64,000 nucleotides of DNA from Curtobacterium sp. VKM Ac-2922 (GTDB lineage Bacteria > Actinomycetota > Actinomycetes > Actinomycetales > Microbacteriaceae), in the NCBI RefSeq assembly GCF_022815645.1, contig NZ_JALGRO010000016.1, forward strand, positions 1-64,000. Reading direction: 5' to 3'. A program made the position numbers and the translations under genes. Below the pieces are notes generated by a model that saw nothing but the letters and a program-made list of their open reading frames with translations, had not been told where the DNA came from and did not search any database. Positions 47,007 to 56,167 of the stretch are shown in pieces (position 1 is the stretch's first letter; every line of letters begins with the position of its first letter).

Positions 47007-48551
47007 GTGCACGAACCGCTGACCCCGCTCGACCCGACCTCGCTGCCCGCACCCGTCGACGTGTCGGACAACACCGCCGCCCTCGCGGAGGTCGACGCCG
47101 TGATCGACGCAGGACCCTTCGACGCCACGTGGGAGTCCCTGCAGCAGTACCGCACGCCGCTCTGGTACCAGGACGCCAAGTTCGGGATCTTCATCCACTG
47201 GGGCGTCTTCTCGGTACCGGCGTTCCGGAACGAGTGGTACTCCCGCGACATGTACCGCGCCGGCACCCCCGAGTACGAGCACCACGTCGCGACCTACGGG
47301 CCGCAGGACACCTTCGGCTACAAGGACTTCATCCCGTCGTTCACGATGGAGCACTTCGACGCGGCCGAGTGGGTACGGGTCTTCCGCCAGGCCGGTGCGC
47401 AGTTCGTCGTCCCGGTCGCCGAGCACCACGACGGCTTCGCGATGTACGACACCGCCCGGTCGCGGTGGAACGCGGCGCAGCTCGGCCCGCGGCGTGACGT
47501 GCTGGGCGAGCTCCTCGGCGCCGCGGACGACGCCTGGATGGTCCGTGGGGCATCGTCGCACCGTGCCGAGCACTGGTTCTTCATGAACGGCGGCACGAAG
47601 TTCCCCTCCGACGTGCTGGACCCGGCGTACGCCGACTTCTACGGCCCGGCGCAGCGCGAGGAGACGGCGCCGAACGAGCGCTTCCTGGAGGACTGGCTGC
47701 TGCGCACCGTCGAGCTCATCGACCGGTACCGCCCGCAGGTGCTGTGGTTCGACTGGTGGATCGAGCAGCCCGCGTTCCAGCCGTACGTCCGACGTCTGGC
47801 CGCGTACTACTACAACCGTGCGGCCGAGTGGGGTCGCGAGGTCGTCATCAACTACAAGTGGGAGACCTTCGCCCCGGGCAGCGCCGTGTACGACATCGAG
47901 CGCGGCGCGATGGGCAGCACGCCGGAGATGGTCTGGCAGAACGACACCGCGATCTCGAAGACCGCCTGGAGCTGGGTCGAGGGGCACGACTACAAGACCA
48001 CGCGCGACCTGGTCGCCGAGCTGGTCGACGTCGTCGCGAAGAACGGCGTGCTGCTGCTCAACACCGGTCCGAAGTCCGACGGCACCCTGCCCGAGGACGA
48101 GGTGCGCGTGCTGCAGGGCATCGGCACCTGGCTCGCGCGCAACGGCGAGGCGATCTACGGCACCCGACCGTGGACGATCTCCGGCGAGGGCCCGACGACA
48201 CGTCCGGCGGGGTCGTTCGTCGATGCCGAGGCGATCGCGTACACCGCTCAGGACGTCCGCTTCACCGTGCGCCACGACGTCACCGGCCAGGCCGTCTACG
48301 CCACGCTGCTCGACGACCCGACGGACGGCACCGCGGTGATCCGGGCGCTCGGGTCGGCCTCCGGCCTGCTCGGCAGCGCGATCCGGTCCGTGGCCGTCCT
48401 GGGGCACGATGGTGACGTCGCGTGGGAGCAGCGCCCCGATGGGCTCGTGGTGCAGCTCGACGGCATCGAGAGCGTCGACTCCGGACCGGTGGTCCGGGTC
48501 CGGCTCGCGCCGACCGTGGTTCCGGAGCGGACCGACTTCCTGCACCAGTGA
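47007..48551 (+). CDS. alpha-L-fucosidase, family GH29
   Basis: A 514-residue intracellular GH29 enzyme releasing L-fucose from glycans such as xyloglucan. GTG 47007 is chosen: CGGAG is spaced correctly, while an upstream in-frame ATG (46959) lies in the -10 box. GH29 blocks: YQDAKFGIFIHWGVFSVPAF (about 53-72), VAEHHDGFAMYDT (about 137-149), VLWFDWW with the nucleophile Asp near 249, then NTGPKSDGTLPEDE and AIYGTRPW (about 390). No signal peptide, so it probably acts on imported oligosaccharides. It stands alone between its own promoter and a family terminator. Confidence 0.93.
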   Translation: MHEPLTPLDPTSLPAPVDVSDNTAALAEVDAVIDAGPFDATWESLQQYRTPLWYQDAKFGIFIHWGVFSVPAFRNEWYSRDMYRAGTPEYEHHVATYGPQDTFGYKDFIPSFTMEHFDAAEWVRVFRQAGAQFVVPVAEHHDGFAMYDTARSRWNAAQLGPRRDVLGELLGAADDAWMVRGASSHRAEHWFFMNGGTKFPSDVLDPAYADFYGPAQREETAPNERFLEDWLLRTVELIDRYRPQVLWFDWWIEQPAFQPYVRRLAAYYYNRAAEWGREVVINYKWETFAPGSAVYDIERGAMGSTPEMVWQNDTAISKTAWSWVEGHDYKTTRDLVAELVDVVAKNGVLLLNTGPKSDGTLPEDEVRVLQGIGTWLARNGEAIYGTRPWTISGEGPTTRPAGSFVDAEAIAYTAQDVRFTVRHDVTGQAVYATLLDDPTDGTAVIRALGSASGLLGSAIRSVAVLGHDGDVAWEQRPDGLVVQLDGIESVDSGPVVRVRLAPTVVPERTDFLHQ

Positions 48552-48572
48552 CCGGGAGGTGACCCGACGACG

Positions 48573-48612
48573 GACGGGAGGCCCGTGGCGACGTCGCCAC
48601 GGGCCTCCCGTC
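48573..48612. terminator. 40-bp perfect palindrome, family copy 9
   Basis: GACGGGAGGCCCGTGGCG, ACGT and CGCCACGGGCCTCCCGTC with no mismatch. It serves both convergent genes and overlaps the stop codon (48613-48611) of the molybdoenzyme gene. Confidence 0.78.
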
Positions 48613-50905
48613 AGGCCGCCGTGGGCGTCAGCCGGACCGGCACCGCCTTGGACACCGGGGTGTTGCTGCCCTTGGCAGCGCTGTCGAGCGGGACGAGCAC
48701 GTTCGCCTCGGGGAAGTAGGCGGCCGCACAGCCGCGCGCGCTCGGGTACTCCACCACGCGCCAGCCGCGCAGCACGCGCTCCAGGTCGTCGTGCCAGACG
48801 GTCGTGATGTCGACGTGCTGGCCGTCGGTCAGGCCCAGCTCGGCCAGGTCGAGCGGGTTGACGAACACGACCTGCCGGCCCTTCTTGATGCCGCGGTAGC
48901 GGTCGTTCAGGCTGTAGATCGTGGTGTTGTACTGGTCGTGCGAGCGCAGCGTCTGCAGCAGCAGCGTGCCCTCGGGGCGCTCGACGTGCTCGAGCTCGTT
49001 GACCGTGATCATCGCCTTGCCGGTCTCGGTCGCGAACGTGCGCGAGTCGCGCGGGCCGTTCGGCAGGACGAAGCCCTCCTTGCTGCCGGCGCGGCGGGAG
49101 TAGTCGTCGAACCCGGGCACGACACGGCTGATGTGGTCGCGGACGACCCCGTAGTCGGCCTGCATCGCGGACCAGTCGATCGCCACACGGTCGCCGAGCG
49201 TGGCGCGGGCGAGCTCGCAGACGATCGCCACCTCGGACAGCAGCCCCGGAGCGACCGGGGGCACCTGGCCGTGGCTGCCGTGCACGGAGCAGACGGTGTC
49301 CTCGACCGAGACGAACTGCGGCCCGGACGCCTGCACGTCGATCTCGGTACGGCCCATCGTCGGCAGGATCAGCGCCTCGTCGCCGACGACCGCGTGCGAG
49401 CGGTTGAGCTTCGTCGACACCTGCACGGTCATCTCGGTGCCGCGGAACGCCGCCTCGGCCAGCTGCGTGTCCGAGATCGCGGCGACGAGGTTGCCGCCCA
49501 TGCCCATCCAGAACTTGACCTCGCCGCGCTGCATCGCCTGGATGCCCTTGAGCGCGTCGACACCGTGCTCGCGCGGGGGCTCGAAGTGGAACTCCTTGCC
49601 GAGGGCGTCGAGGAACGAGTCCGGCATCTGCTCCCAGATGCCCATCGTGCGGTCACCCTGCACGTTGCTGTGGCCGCGGATGGGCGAGGCGCCGGCACCG
49701 GGACGCCCGATGTTCCCGCGCAGCAGCAGCAGGTTGATGATCTCCTTGATCGTGTCGACGGCCTTGGTGTGCTGGGTGATGCCCATCGCCCACGTGATGA
49801 TCGTCCGGTTCGACCGGATGTAGCGGTCGGCGACCTCGTCGATCTCTTCGACGGTCAGGCCGGTCGCACGGACCACCTCGTCGTCGTCGACCTGCAGCGC
49901 GTGCTCGACGAACGCGTCGTAGCCGCTGGTGTGCTCGGCGATGAAGGCGTGGTCGACGACCGTGCCCGGTGCGGCGAGCTCGGCCTGGATGACGCGCTTG
50001 GACATCGCCTGCAGCAGGGCCATGTCGCCGCCCAGGCGGATCTGCAGGAACTGGTCGGCGATCTCGGTGCCGTGGCCGACGACCCCGCGGACCTTCTGCG
50101 GGTTCTTGTAGCGGCGCAGGCCGGCCTCGGGCAGCGGGTTCACCGCGACGATCGAGGCGCCGTTCTGCTTGGCGTCCTCGAGCGCGGTGAGCATGCGGGG
50201 GTGGTTCGTCCCCGGGTTCTGGCCCATCACGATGATGAGCTCGGTCTCCTCGAAGTCGTCGTACGCGATCGTCGACTTGCCGATGCCGACGACCTCGGCC
50301 ATCGCCAGGCTCGTCGACTCGTGGCACATGTTCGAGCAGTCCGGCAGGTTGTTGGTGCCGAAGGCCCGGACGAACAGCTGGTAGACGAAGGCCGCCTCGT
50401 TCGAGGTGCGACCGGACGTGTAGAACGACGCCTGGTCGGGGCTGTCCAGGCCGGTGAGCTTCGCCGCGATCAGCTCGAACGCCTTCTGCCAGCTGACGGG
50501 CTCGTAGTGGTCCGACCCGGCGGGCTTCCACACGGGCTCGGTCAGACGGCCCTGCATGCCCAACCAGTACTCGGTCTTGTCGAGCAGGTCGGTGATCGAG
50601 TGCTCCGACCAGAACGTGCGCGGCACCAGCACCGGCGTGGCCTCCCACACGACCGCCTTGCCGCCGTTCTCGCAGAACTCGGCGACCTTGCGCTTGTCCG
50701 GGTCGGGCCAGGCGCAGCTCATGCAGTCGAACCCACCCTTCTGGTTCAGCGAGGTCATGAGCTTGAGCGTGCGGGCGACGCCGAGCTGCTCGATCGCCGG
50801 GCCCATCGAGTGCAGCACACCGGGGACGCCGGCCGCCCACTCCTTCGGTTCGCCGACGGTGATGTCGGCGTCGGTCACGTCGGCGACGGGGGGCTTCTCG
50901 GTCAT
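48611..50905 (-). CDS. FdhF/YdeP-family molybdopterin oxidoreductase (formate dehydrogenase-like)
   Basis: A 764-residue bis-MGD enzyme of the FdhF/YdeP class. An N-terminal Cys cluster ([15 protein letters not shown], then EFCENGG) could bind an Fe-S cluster; [39 protein letters not shown] and the C-terminal molydop-binding domain ([19 protein letters not shown]) are family marks. It probably oxidises formate or a related compound in the cytoplasm. ATG 50905 overlaps the FdhD stop (ATGA). No diaphorase or membrane subunit is adjacent, typical of YdeP-like proteins whose electron acceptor is unknown. Confidence 0.92.
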   Translation of the reverse strand: MTEKPPVADVTDADITVGEPKEWAAGVPGVLHSMGPAIEQLGVARTLKLMTSLNQKGGFDCMSCAWPDPDKRKVAEFCENGGKAVVWEATPVLVPRTFWSEHSITDLLDKTEYWLGMQGRLTEPVWKPAGSDHYEPVSWQKAFELIAAKLTGLDSPDQASFYTSGRTSNEAAFVYQLFVRAFGTNNLPDCSNMCHESTSLAMAEVVGIGKSTIAYDDFEETELIIVMGQNPGTNHPRMLTALEDAKQNGASIVAVNPLPEAGLRRYKNPQKVRGVVGHGTEIADQFLQIRLGGDMALLQAMSKRVIQAELAAPGTVVDHAFIAEHTSGYDAFVEHALQVDDDEVVRATGLTVEEIDEVADRYIRSNRTIITWAMGITQHTKAVDTIKEIINLLLLRGNIGRPGAGASPIRGHSNVQGDRTMGIWEQMPDSFLDALGKEFHFEPPREHGVDALKGIQAMQRGEVKFWMGMGGNLVAAISDTQLAEAAFRGTEMTVQVSTKLNRSHAVVGDEALILPTMGRTEIDVQASGPQFVSVEDTVCSVHGSHGQVPPVAPGLLSEVAIVCELARATLGDRVAIDWSAMQADYGVVRDHISRVVPGFDDYSRRAGSKEGFVLPNGPRDSRTFATETGKAMITVNELEHVERPEGTLLLQTLRSHDQYNTTIYSLNDRYRGIKKGRQVVFVNPLDLAELGLTDGQHVDITTVWHDDLERVLRGWRVVEYPSARGCAAAYFPEANVLVPLDSAAKGSNTPVSKAVPVRLTPTAA

Positions 50906-51801
50906 GATGCGCTCACTGTCTCGGTCGCGTGATGTGGCTCGGTCGCGTGGTGGGTCTCGTCCGCGGCGGTCGCCTCGGTGATGCGGTCGGGTCGGCTGTA
51001 GACGACCATGCTCTGGCCCCGCAGGAACCCGACGATCGTCACACCCACCTCGGTCGCCAGGTCGACGGCCAGCGAGGACGGCGCCGACACCGCCGCCATG
51101 ACGGGGATGCCAGCCATCGACGCCTTCTGTGTCAGTTCGAAGCTGGCACGACCGGAGACCATGAGCACCATGCCGGTCAGCGGCAGCAGGTCCTCCTTGA
51201 CCGCCCACCCGATGACCTTGTCGACGGCGTTGTGGCGGCCGACGTCCTCGCGCAGCACGAGCATGCGACCCGTCCGTCCGTCGAACAGTGCCGCGGCGTG
51301 CAGCCCGCCGGTCTTCTCGAACACGGCCTGCTCGGCGCGCAGCACGTCGGGGAACGTCGCCAGCAGGGCCGGGTCCACCACCAGGTCGTCGTGCAGGACG
51401 GCGTGCTGGGACTTCGTGCGGACGGCGTCGATGCTGGCCTTGCCGCACAGCCCGCACGAGCTGGTCGTGTAGAACGCGCGCTCCAGGCTGGGGTCGGGCG
51501 CGGGCACACCGGCGGCCAGGGTGACGTCGAGCACGTTGTAGGTGTTGAGCCCCTCGTCCGTCGCACCCGCGCAGTACCGGGCCGCGGCGAAGTCGTCGCC
51601 CTGCGCGATGACCCCCTCGCTGACCAGGAACCCGGCGGCCAGGTCGAAGTCGTGCCCGGGTGTCCGCATGGTGATCGCGAGCGCCGAGCCCCCAACGCGG
51701 ATCTCGAGTGGCTCCTCGACCGCCAGGACGTCGTCGCGCACGGCCCTCGAGGTCCCGACGGTGACGCGGGTGACACGCTTGCGCGCGGTGATCCGGTTCA
51801 T
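50902..51801 (-). CDS. fdhD: FdhD sulfurtransferase for formate dehydrogenase
   Basis: A 299-residue FdhD, which passes sulfur to the molybdenum of formate-dehydrogenase-type enzymes. The conserved [13 protein letters not shown] (Cys pair about 114-117) carries the sulfur, with [16 protein letters not shown] and [12 protein letters not shown]. The C-terminal tail has a duplicated [12 protein letters not shown] motif. ATG 51801 with the molybdoenzyme following by a four-base overlap makes an obvious enzyme-maturase pair. Confidence 0.94.
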   Translation of the reverse strand: MNRITARKRVTRVTVGTSRAVRDDVLAVEEPLEIRVGGSALAITMRTPGHDFDLAAGFLVSEGVIAQGDDFAAARYCAGATDEGLNTYNVLDVTLAAGVPAPDPSLERAFYTTSSCGLCGKASIDAVRTKSQHAVLHDDLVVDPALLATFPDVLRAEQAVFEKTGGLHAAALFDGRTGRMLVLREDVGRHNAVDKVIGWAVKEDLLPLTGMVLMVSGRASFELTQKASMAGIPVMAAVSAPSSLAVDLATEVGVTIVGFLRGQSMVVYSRPDRITEATAADETHHATEPHHATETVSAS

Positions 51802-51859
51802 GGGTCGGGTCTACCACCCGCGGGGGCGCTGACCAAGGGCGACCCTCAGCCGACGCGCA

Positions 51860-53053
51860 TCACGACCAGGGCAGCCGCAGCGTCGGGACCACGTCGCCCG
51901 CGCTCGCGCCGCCGGTCGGCACCACCATGAGCCCGTCCGCATCGGCGAGTCCCCGCAGCATCGCCGACGTCTGGCGGTTCGCCGGGACGGCGCGGTGGTC
52001 ACGGTCGTCGCCGTCGGGGTGGTCGTCGAGCACGTACGCCAGCACCAGCGCGCCCGGCCGGTCGTTCGGCACGTCGACCGCCAGGCGCACCGTCGACGTC
52101 GGCGCCGGCGGACGCCCCAGCAGCCCCGCCACCAGGGGCTCGCCGAGCAGCACGGCCCCGACCATGGCGGCCATCGGGTTGCCGGGCAGACACAGGTACA
52201 GGGTGTCGTCGCGGCGCGCCAACAGCATCGGGCGACCGGGGCGCACCTCGACCCGGTCGAGCAGCAGCTGCGCGCCGATCGCATCGAGGGCCCCGCGCAC
52301 GTGGTCGGTCGACGAGCCCGCCGTCCCGCCGGTCGTCACGACCAGTCGGGCGCCGGTGCCGGCGAGCGCAGCCGTCGTCGCGGCGCGGTCGTCGGGCACC
52401 CGCACGGCCCCGACCGGGTCGGCGCCGAACGAGCGCAGGATCCCGGGCAGCGTGTGCGTGAACACGTCCCGCACCTGCCCGGGCTGCGGGACACCGGCGC
52501 CGACGATCTCGTCGCCGAGCACCGCGACCCGCACGGTCGGCGCCGGGGCCAGGGACACCCGGTCGACACCGGAGGCCGCGGCGAGCGCTGCCCGCGGCGG
52601 GGTCAGCACGCTGCCTGCTCGCACCAGCAGGTCGCCGAGCGTCACCTCTTCGCCCGCGGGTCGGATGTGCCGTCGGGTCGACACGGTGTCCTGCACGAGC
52701 CGGCCGGTGTCGTCGACGTGGGCGTCCTCGGACCGCACGACGCTCGTCGTGCCGGGTGGGACGGGCGCCCCGGTGGTGACGGGGCGGGCGTGCCCGGGCT
52801 CGAGGGTCCGGGTCGACGGAGCCGCACCGGCGACGATCGCCGCACCGAGCCTCCAGGGTGGGGCGCCCGCGACGGCCCAGCCGTCCATCGCCGCGCCGTC
52901 GTGTGCCGGCACGGCACCGGGTGCCCGCACGTCGGCGGCGAGGGTCCGGCCCAGGCTGGCGACCAGGTCGAGCGTGACGGGCGCGCCGGTCAGCAGGCTG
53001 CCCTGGCGATGTGCCTCGTCGCGTGCCGCCGACCACGACAGGTGCGACGTCAC
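51860..53053 (-). CDS. moeA: molybdopterin molybdenumtransferase
   Basis: A 397-residue MoeA that inserts molybdenum into adenylylated molybdopterin. Recognisable blocks: PAHDGAAMDGWAVAG (about 49-63), PVTTGAPVPPGTTSVVRSED, IRPAGEEV, VAVLGDEIVGAG, the MoCF domain TTGGTAGSSTDHV and the PGNPMAAMVG loop. It is a little short in the N-terminal domain II but complete. GTG 53053 overlaps the stop of the small gene upstream (GTGA). It is part of the mobA-DUF6457-moeA block serving the neighbouring molybdoenzyme. Confidence 0.93.
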   Translation of the reverse strand: MTSHLSWSAARDEAHRQGSLLTGAPVTLDLVASLGRTLAADVRAPGAVPAHDGAAMDGWAVAGAPPWRLGAAIVAGAAPSTRTLEPGHARPVTTGAPVPPGTTSVVRSEDAHVDDTGRLVQDTVSTRRHIRPAGEEVTLGDLLVRAGSVLTPPRAALAAASGVDRVSLAPAPTVRVAVLGDEIVGAGVPQPGQVRDVFTHTLPGILRSFGADPVGAVRVPDDRAATTAALAGTGARLVVTTGGTAGSSTDHVRGALDAIGAQLLLDRVEVRPGRPMLLARRDDTLYLCLPGNPMAAMVGAVLLGEPLVAGLLGRPPAPTSTVRLAVDVPNDRPGALVLAYVLDDHPDGDDRDHRAVPANRQTSAMLRGLADADGLMVVPTGGASAGDVVPTLRLPWS

Positions 53054-53322
53054 TGCGCGGTGTCGCCGTCCGTGCCGTGGGCGAGCGCCCTGTCGGTCGC
53101 GGTCCGGGCTGCGTCGGTGACGTCCGCCGGGGCGCCTCCACGCAGGCCGGCGGCGTAGCCGACCAGGAACGTGGTGAGCGGTGCAGCGGGTCGGGCGACC
53201 CCGTGTGCGGCGTCGCGGGCCAGGTCGAGCACGACGTCGAGGTCGAGTTCGAAGCCGTCGGGCAGCGCGAGTGCCTCGGCGAGCTCGGCCGTCCACGCGG
53301 TCAGGACGTCGTTGGTGGTCAT
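53050..53322 (-). CDS. small DUF6457-like protein of the molybdenum cofactor operon
   Basis: A 90-residue acidic helical protein (VLTAWTAELAEALALPDGFELDLDVVLDLARDAAHG cut to its core; PAAPLTTFLVGYAAGLRG). It resembles small actinobacterial proteins encoded between mobA and moeA, annotated as DUF6457. No catalytic residues. Its place, with a GTGA overlap to moeA, suggests an accessory role in cofactor insertion. ATG 53322 is four bases from the mobA stop. Confidence 0.82.
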   Translation of the reverse strand: MTTNDVLTAWTAELAEALALPDGFELDLDVVLDLARDAAHGVARPAAPLTTFLVGYAAGLRGGAPADVTDAARTATDRALAHGTDGDTAQ

Positions 53323-53326
53323 GGGT

Positions 53327-53929
53327 TCAGTCAAGCAGCCGGTCGGCGTCCTCGGCGCTGTCGATGTCCGCGCACAGCACCGAGGGCAGCACGACCTCGA
53401 CCAGGTCGAGCGCTGCCAGCAGTCGTCGCATGGACAGGTCCTCGAGCGTGCCCGACGTCGCACGGAGCCGGTCGAGGGCGTCGCGGAGCGCTGCCGTGCG
53501 GTACAGCGCGAGCAGGGGTTGGCGGCGGCCGGCCTGGTCGACGGCGATGAGACCGTCGTGTGGGGCGTGCCGCTCGGGCGCCGCGAGCAGCGCGGCCGCC
53601 GCCTGCTGCGGGCGGACGAGGTCGCAGGCCAGGACGAGGGTGAACGGCGCGGAGCCCGGGAGCGCTCCGAGGCCGGCATCGAGCGCTGCGACCGGGCCGG
53701 CGAAGGGCGGGTCCTCACGGGCACGGATGACGTGGTCGGGTGCGGCCCGTCCGTGGCGCAGGCCGACCACCACGACGTGGGTCGCACCGTCGGCCGCGGC
53801 GAGCGCGTGGTCGAACAGGGTGGTGCCGCCCGTCACGAGCGCCGTCTTGTCGACGCCGCCGAGCCGGGAGGCCCGTCCCCCGGCCAGCAGGACCGCGTCA
53901 TGGGGCAGGGCGGTGGCGTCGTCGACCAT
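53327..53929 (-). CDS. mobA: molybdenum cofactor guanylyltransferase-like protein
   Basis: A 200-residue NTP-transferase of the MobA family that attaches GMP (or CMP) to the molybdenum cofactor. The nucleotide motif AVLLAGGRASRLGGVDK is at residues 12-28; VLACDLVRP holds the metal-binding Asp, and DGLIAVDQAGRRQPLLALYR is the family substrate loop. ATG 53929 is chosen; a -10 TAGGGT (53942-53937) seven bases upstream implies leaderless translation. First gene of the mobA-DUF6457-moeA block. Confidence 0.9.
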   Translation of the reverse strand: MVDDATALPHDAVLLAGGRASRLGGVDKTALVTGGTTLFDHALAAADGATHVVVVGLRHGRAAPDHVIRAREDPPFAGPVAALDAGLGALPGSAPFTLVLACDLVRPQQAAAALLAAPERHAPHDGLIAVDQAGRRQPLLALYRTAALRDALDRLRATSGTLEDLSMRRLLAALDLVEVVLPSVLCADIDSAEDADRLLD

Positions 53930-54241
53930 GCTCCGCACCCTACGCGGGAGCGTTCGGTTCCCGCGGGCAGCGTCGCCGGGCGCGCGCTGGACCACCGCGG
54001 CCCCGCCGTGTTGTCGGCAGCGGGGAACGCGGCGTCTCCAGCTCGTGCTCCCGCGTGGGCCACGACCACGTGCTGCGCCAGCGATGGCCGATCCGGTCGA
54101 AGATCCTCGGGGATCGTGCACCAGATCGGCCAGCCGCGCGATCGCGATCCCGGTCCGGGTGGGCGGCTGCGCGCGATGACGGACGGTCGGCGCTCGGCAG
54201 CCACGGCGTCCACATCGCTGTGGCGGACGACGTCGTCCGCC
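53930..54241. other. 312-bp gap without a supported gene
   Basis: Only the mobA promoter region is readable: -10 TAGGGT at 53942-53937 and an overlapping inverted repeat CGCGGGA-N9-TCCCGCG (53943-53965), a possible operator. The frames open across the rest have no start signal or recognisable protein. A palindrome adjoins the histidine kinase stop. Confidence 0.6.
54222..54241. terminator. perfect 20-bp palindrome abutting the kinase stop
   Basis: GGCGGACGACGTCGTCCGCC lies directly after the histidine kinase stop codon (54244-54242). Position suggests a terminator; it is not of the window's main family. Confidence 0.5.
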
Positions 54242-55360
54242 CTACGTGGAAGCGTCGCCGCCCTGGTCGTGGGCGGCGAAGCGGACCGCAACGACCAGCC
54301 CGCCCCCGTCCCGCGCGGCCACCGTGAGCTCCGCCCCGTGCGCCGTCGCGATGCTCTGCACGAGCGCGAGCCCGAGCCCGTGCCCGCTGCCGGCGCTGCG
54401 CGTCCGCTGCATCCGGTGGAACGGCTCGACCAGTCGGGGGACCTCGGCGGCGGGGATGACCGGGCCGGTGTTCTCCACGGTCAGCTGCACGCCGTCAGAG
54501 TCGTCCACCGTGACCACGACCCAGCCGTCCCGGTGGTTGTGCACGATCGCGTTCCGGACCAGGTTCGCGACGAGTTGCCGGACCAGGGCACGCGATCCGA
54601 GCACGACGCCCTCGTCGAGCGCCACCCGCACCGCGACGCCCGCGGCGGTGAGCGCCGGCGCCTCTGCCTGCACCACTGCCGCGACCTCGGTGCGCAGTGA
54701 GACGGGATGGGTCTCGGTGTCCGGAGCGCCACGGGCCAGATCGAGCAGCGCGTTCGTGATCGCGGTCATCTGGTCGGCCGTCGTCGCGACCCGGGTCAAC
54801 GTCCGGATCGTGTCCGGCTCGGTCGCGGTCCGCAGTGCCACCTGCGCCATCGTCTTGATCGTCGCCAGCGGTGTCCGCAGCTCGTGCGCGGCGCTCGCGG
54901 CGAACCGGCCGCGCGCCGTCATCGACGCCTCGAGCCGGTCGAGCATCGCGTTGATCGTCGCGCCCAGGTCGTGGATCTCGTCGTGCGCGCCCGACACGGT
55001 GATCCGGGCGTCGAGGTTCGTCTCGTCCAACAGCTCCGCGGTGCGGACGACGTCCTGCAGCGGTCGGAGCAGCCGTCCTGCGACGACCCAGCTCACGACA
55101 CCGCCGATGCCGCCGACCACCAGCAGTGCCGGGACGGCAACGATCACGAACAACCGCAGCACGTCGGCGCGGTCGTGCACCGTGTACAGGTCGCCGCCGG
55201 TTCTGCCGTACGGGAAGGGCCCGGCGGTGAAGGCGTACCCGGGGACGATGGCGAGCACCGCGAACACCACGGCCAGCAGGGAGGCGCCGGTGAGCAGGAT
55301 CAGCAGCGTGTAGGTCAGTGTCAGACGCAGGCGGATGGACAGGCGCCGGGGGCGGTTCAC
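54242..55360 (-). CDS. two-component sensor histidine kinase
   Basis: A 372-residue membrane kinase. Helices are at about 8-32 and 68-92, with a short external loop (GPFPYGRTGGDLYTVHD) between; HAMP is at about 92-145, the H-box ASAAHELRTPL has His159, and the ATPase has the N-box LVRNAIVHN, ENTGP, and GSGHGLGLALVQSI. The small external loop suggests it senses the membrane or an ion rather than a large ligand. GTG 55360 overlaps the response regulator stop (GTGA). Target unknown; the nearby acyltransferase gene is on the other strand. Confidence 0.93.
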   Translation of the reverse strand: MNRPRRLSIRLRLTLTYTLLILLTGASLLAVVFAVLAIVPGYAFTAGPFPYGRTGGDLYTVHDRADVLRLFVIVAVPALLVVGGIGGVVSWVVAGRLLRPLQDVVRTAELLDETNLDARITVSGAHDEIHDLGATINAMLDRLEASMTARGRFAASAAHELRTPLATIKTMAQVALRTATEPDTIRTLTRVATTADQMTAITNALLDLARGAPDTETHPVSLRTEVAAVVQAEAPALTAAGVAVRVALDEGVVLGSRALVRQLVANLVRNAIVHNHRDGWVVVTVDDSDGVQLTVENTGPVIPAAEVPRLVEPFHRMQRTRSAGSGHGLGLALVQSIATAHGAELTVAARDGGGLVVAVRFAAHDQGGDAST

Positions 55361-56031
55361 ACGCCCGCCCGGTCCGGATCGACGACGTATCCGACGCCCG
55401 GCACGGTGTGCAGGACGGCGGGGTCGCCGAGCTTCTTGCGGAGCGTCGAGATCGTGATGCGGACGGCGTTGGTGAACGGGTCGGCGGACTCGTCCCACCC
55501 CTTCTCGAGCAGCTGCTCGGCGCTGACGACGCCGCCCTCGGCCCGCAGCAACAGCTCGAGCACGGCGAACTCCTTGCGACTGAGGTGCAGGTAGCGACCC
55601 GCACGGTAGGCCTCACGGCGGAAGGGGTCGAGCCGCACGTCGCCGGACTCCAGCACGGGCGGCAGTGCGGGACGGCTCCGACGGTTCAGCGCGCGGATCC
55701 GGGCGATGAGCTCCTCGAGCTCGAACGGCTTGCCGAGGTAGTCGTCCGCCCCGAGCTGCAGGCCCGCCACCCGGTCCGACAGCTCGGCGGCGGCCGTCAA
55801 CATGAGGATGCGCGGCGAGGTGGGGTCCGCCACGAGGGCCCGGCACACATCGTCACCGTGCAGCACCGGCAGGTCGCGGTCGAGCACCACCACGTCGTAG
55901 TCGTTGATCGAGACCAGCTCGAGCGCGCGTTCGCCGTCGCCGGCGACGTCAGCGGCGATGGCCTCGAGCCGCAGCGCGGTCTGGACGGCCTCGGCGAGGA
56001 ACACCTCGTCCTCGACGATGAGCACCCGCAT
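55357..56031 (-). CDS. OmpR-family response regulator
   Basis: A 224-residue regulator: receiver domain with the acidic pocket EDE (7-9), phospho-acceptor Asp51 (VVVLDRDLPV), Thr in LMLTAAAE and Lys in GKPF (about 103), then an OmpR/PhoB winged helix (LHLSRKEFAVLELLLRAEGG, RITISTLRKKLG, VGYV). ATG 56031. It is transcribed first and coupled to its kinase. Its sequence gives no link to phosphate control, so it is not obviously the PhoP that would read the PHO boxes in this window. Confidence 0.94.
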   Translation of the reverse strand: MRVLIVEDEVFLAEAVQTALRLEAIAADVAGDGERALELVSINDYDVVVLDRDLPVLHGDDVCRALVADPTSPRILMLTAAAELSDRVAGLQLGADDYLGKPFELEELIARIRALNRRSRPALPPVLESGDVRLDPFRREAYRAGRYLHLSRKEFAVLELLLRAEGGVVSAEQLLEKGWDESADPFTNAVRITISTLRKKLGDPAVLHTVPGVGYVVDPDRAGV

Positions 56032-56167
56032 GAGCCACCTCCTGGTCAGTTCGCTCAGTCCACCACACCGCGGGTACGGCCAGCGTCTGCGATTCGCCGG
56101 ACGCTGCCCGAACACCGCGCTCGGTCTCATGGACTCCGATGCGGCACCCGCCGCGGATCGGACCACC

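Noticed and set aside
45707-48545. Very long minus-strand frame continuing upstream of the hydrolase
   Set aside because: It crosses the padC gene in a second frame and is antisense to the fucosidase; only the part from ATG 45707 has hydrolase motifs.
53860-53885. Terminator-arm-like GGAGGCCCGTCCC in mobA
   Set aside because: It encodes the conserved GGRASRL nucleotide motif, so the resemblance is probably coincidental.
53833-54291. Open frame in the gap upstream of mobA
   Set aside because: No start signal, no family resemblance, and it overlaps the mobA promoter and the kinase end.
55357-56031. Response regulator considered as the PhoP that reads the PHO boxes
   Set aside because: It is a generic OmpR-type regulator with a kinase of small external loop; nothing in the sequence ties it to phosphate and no GTTCACC arrays flank it.
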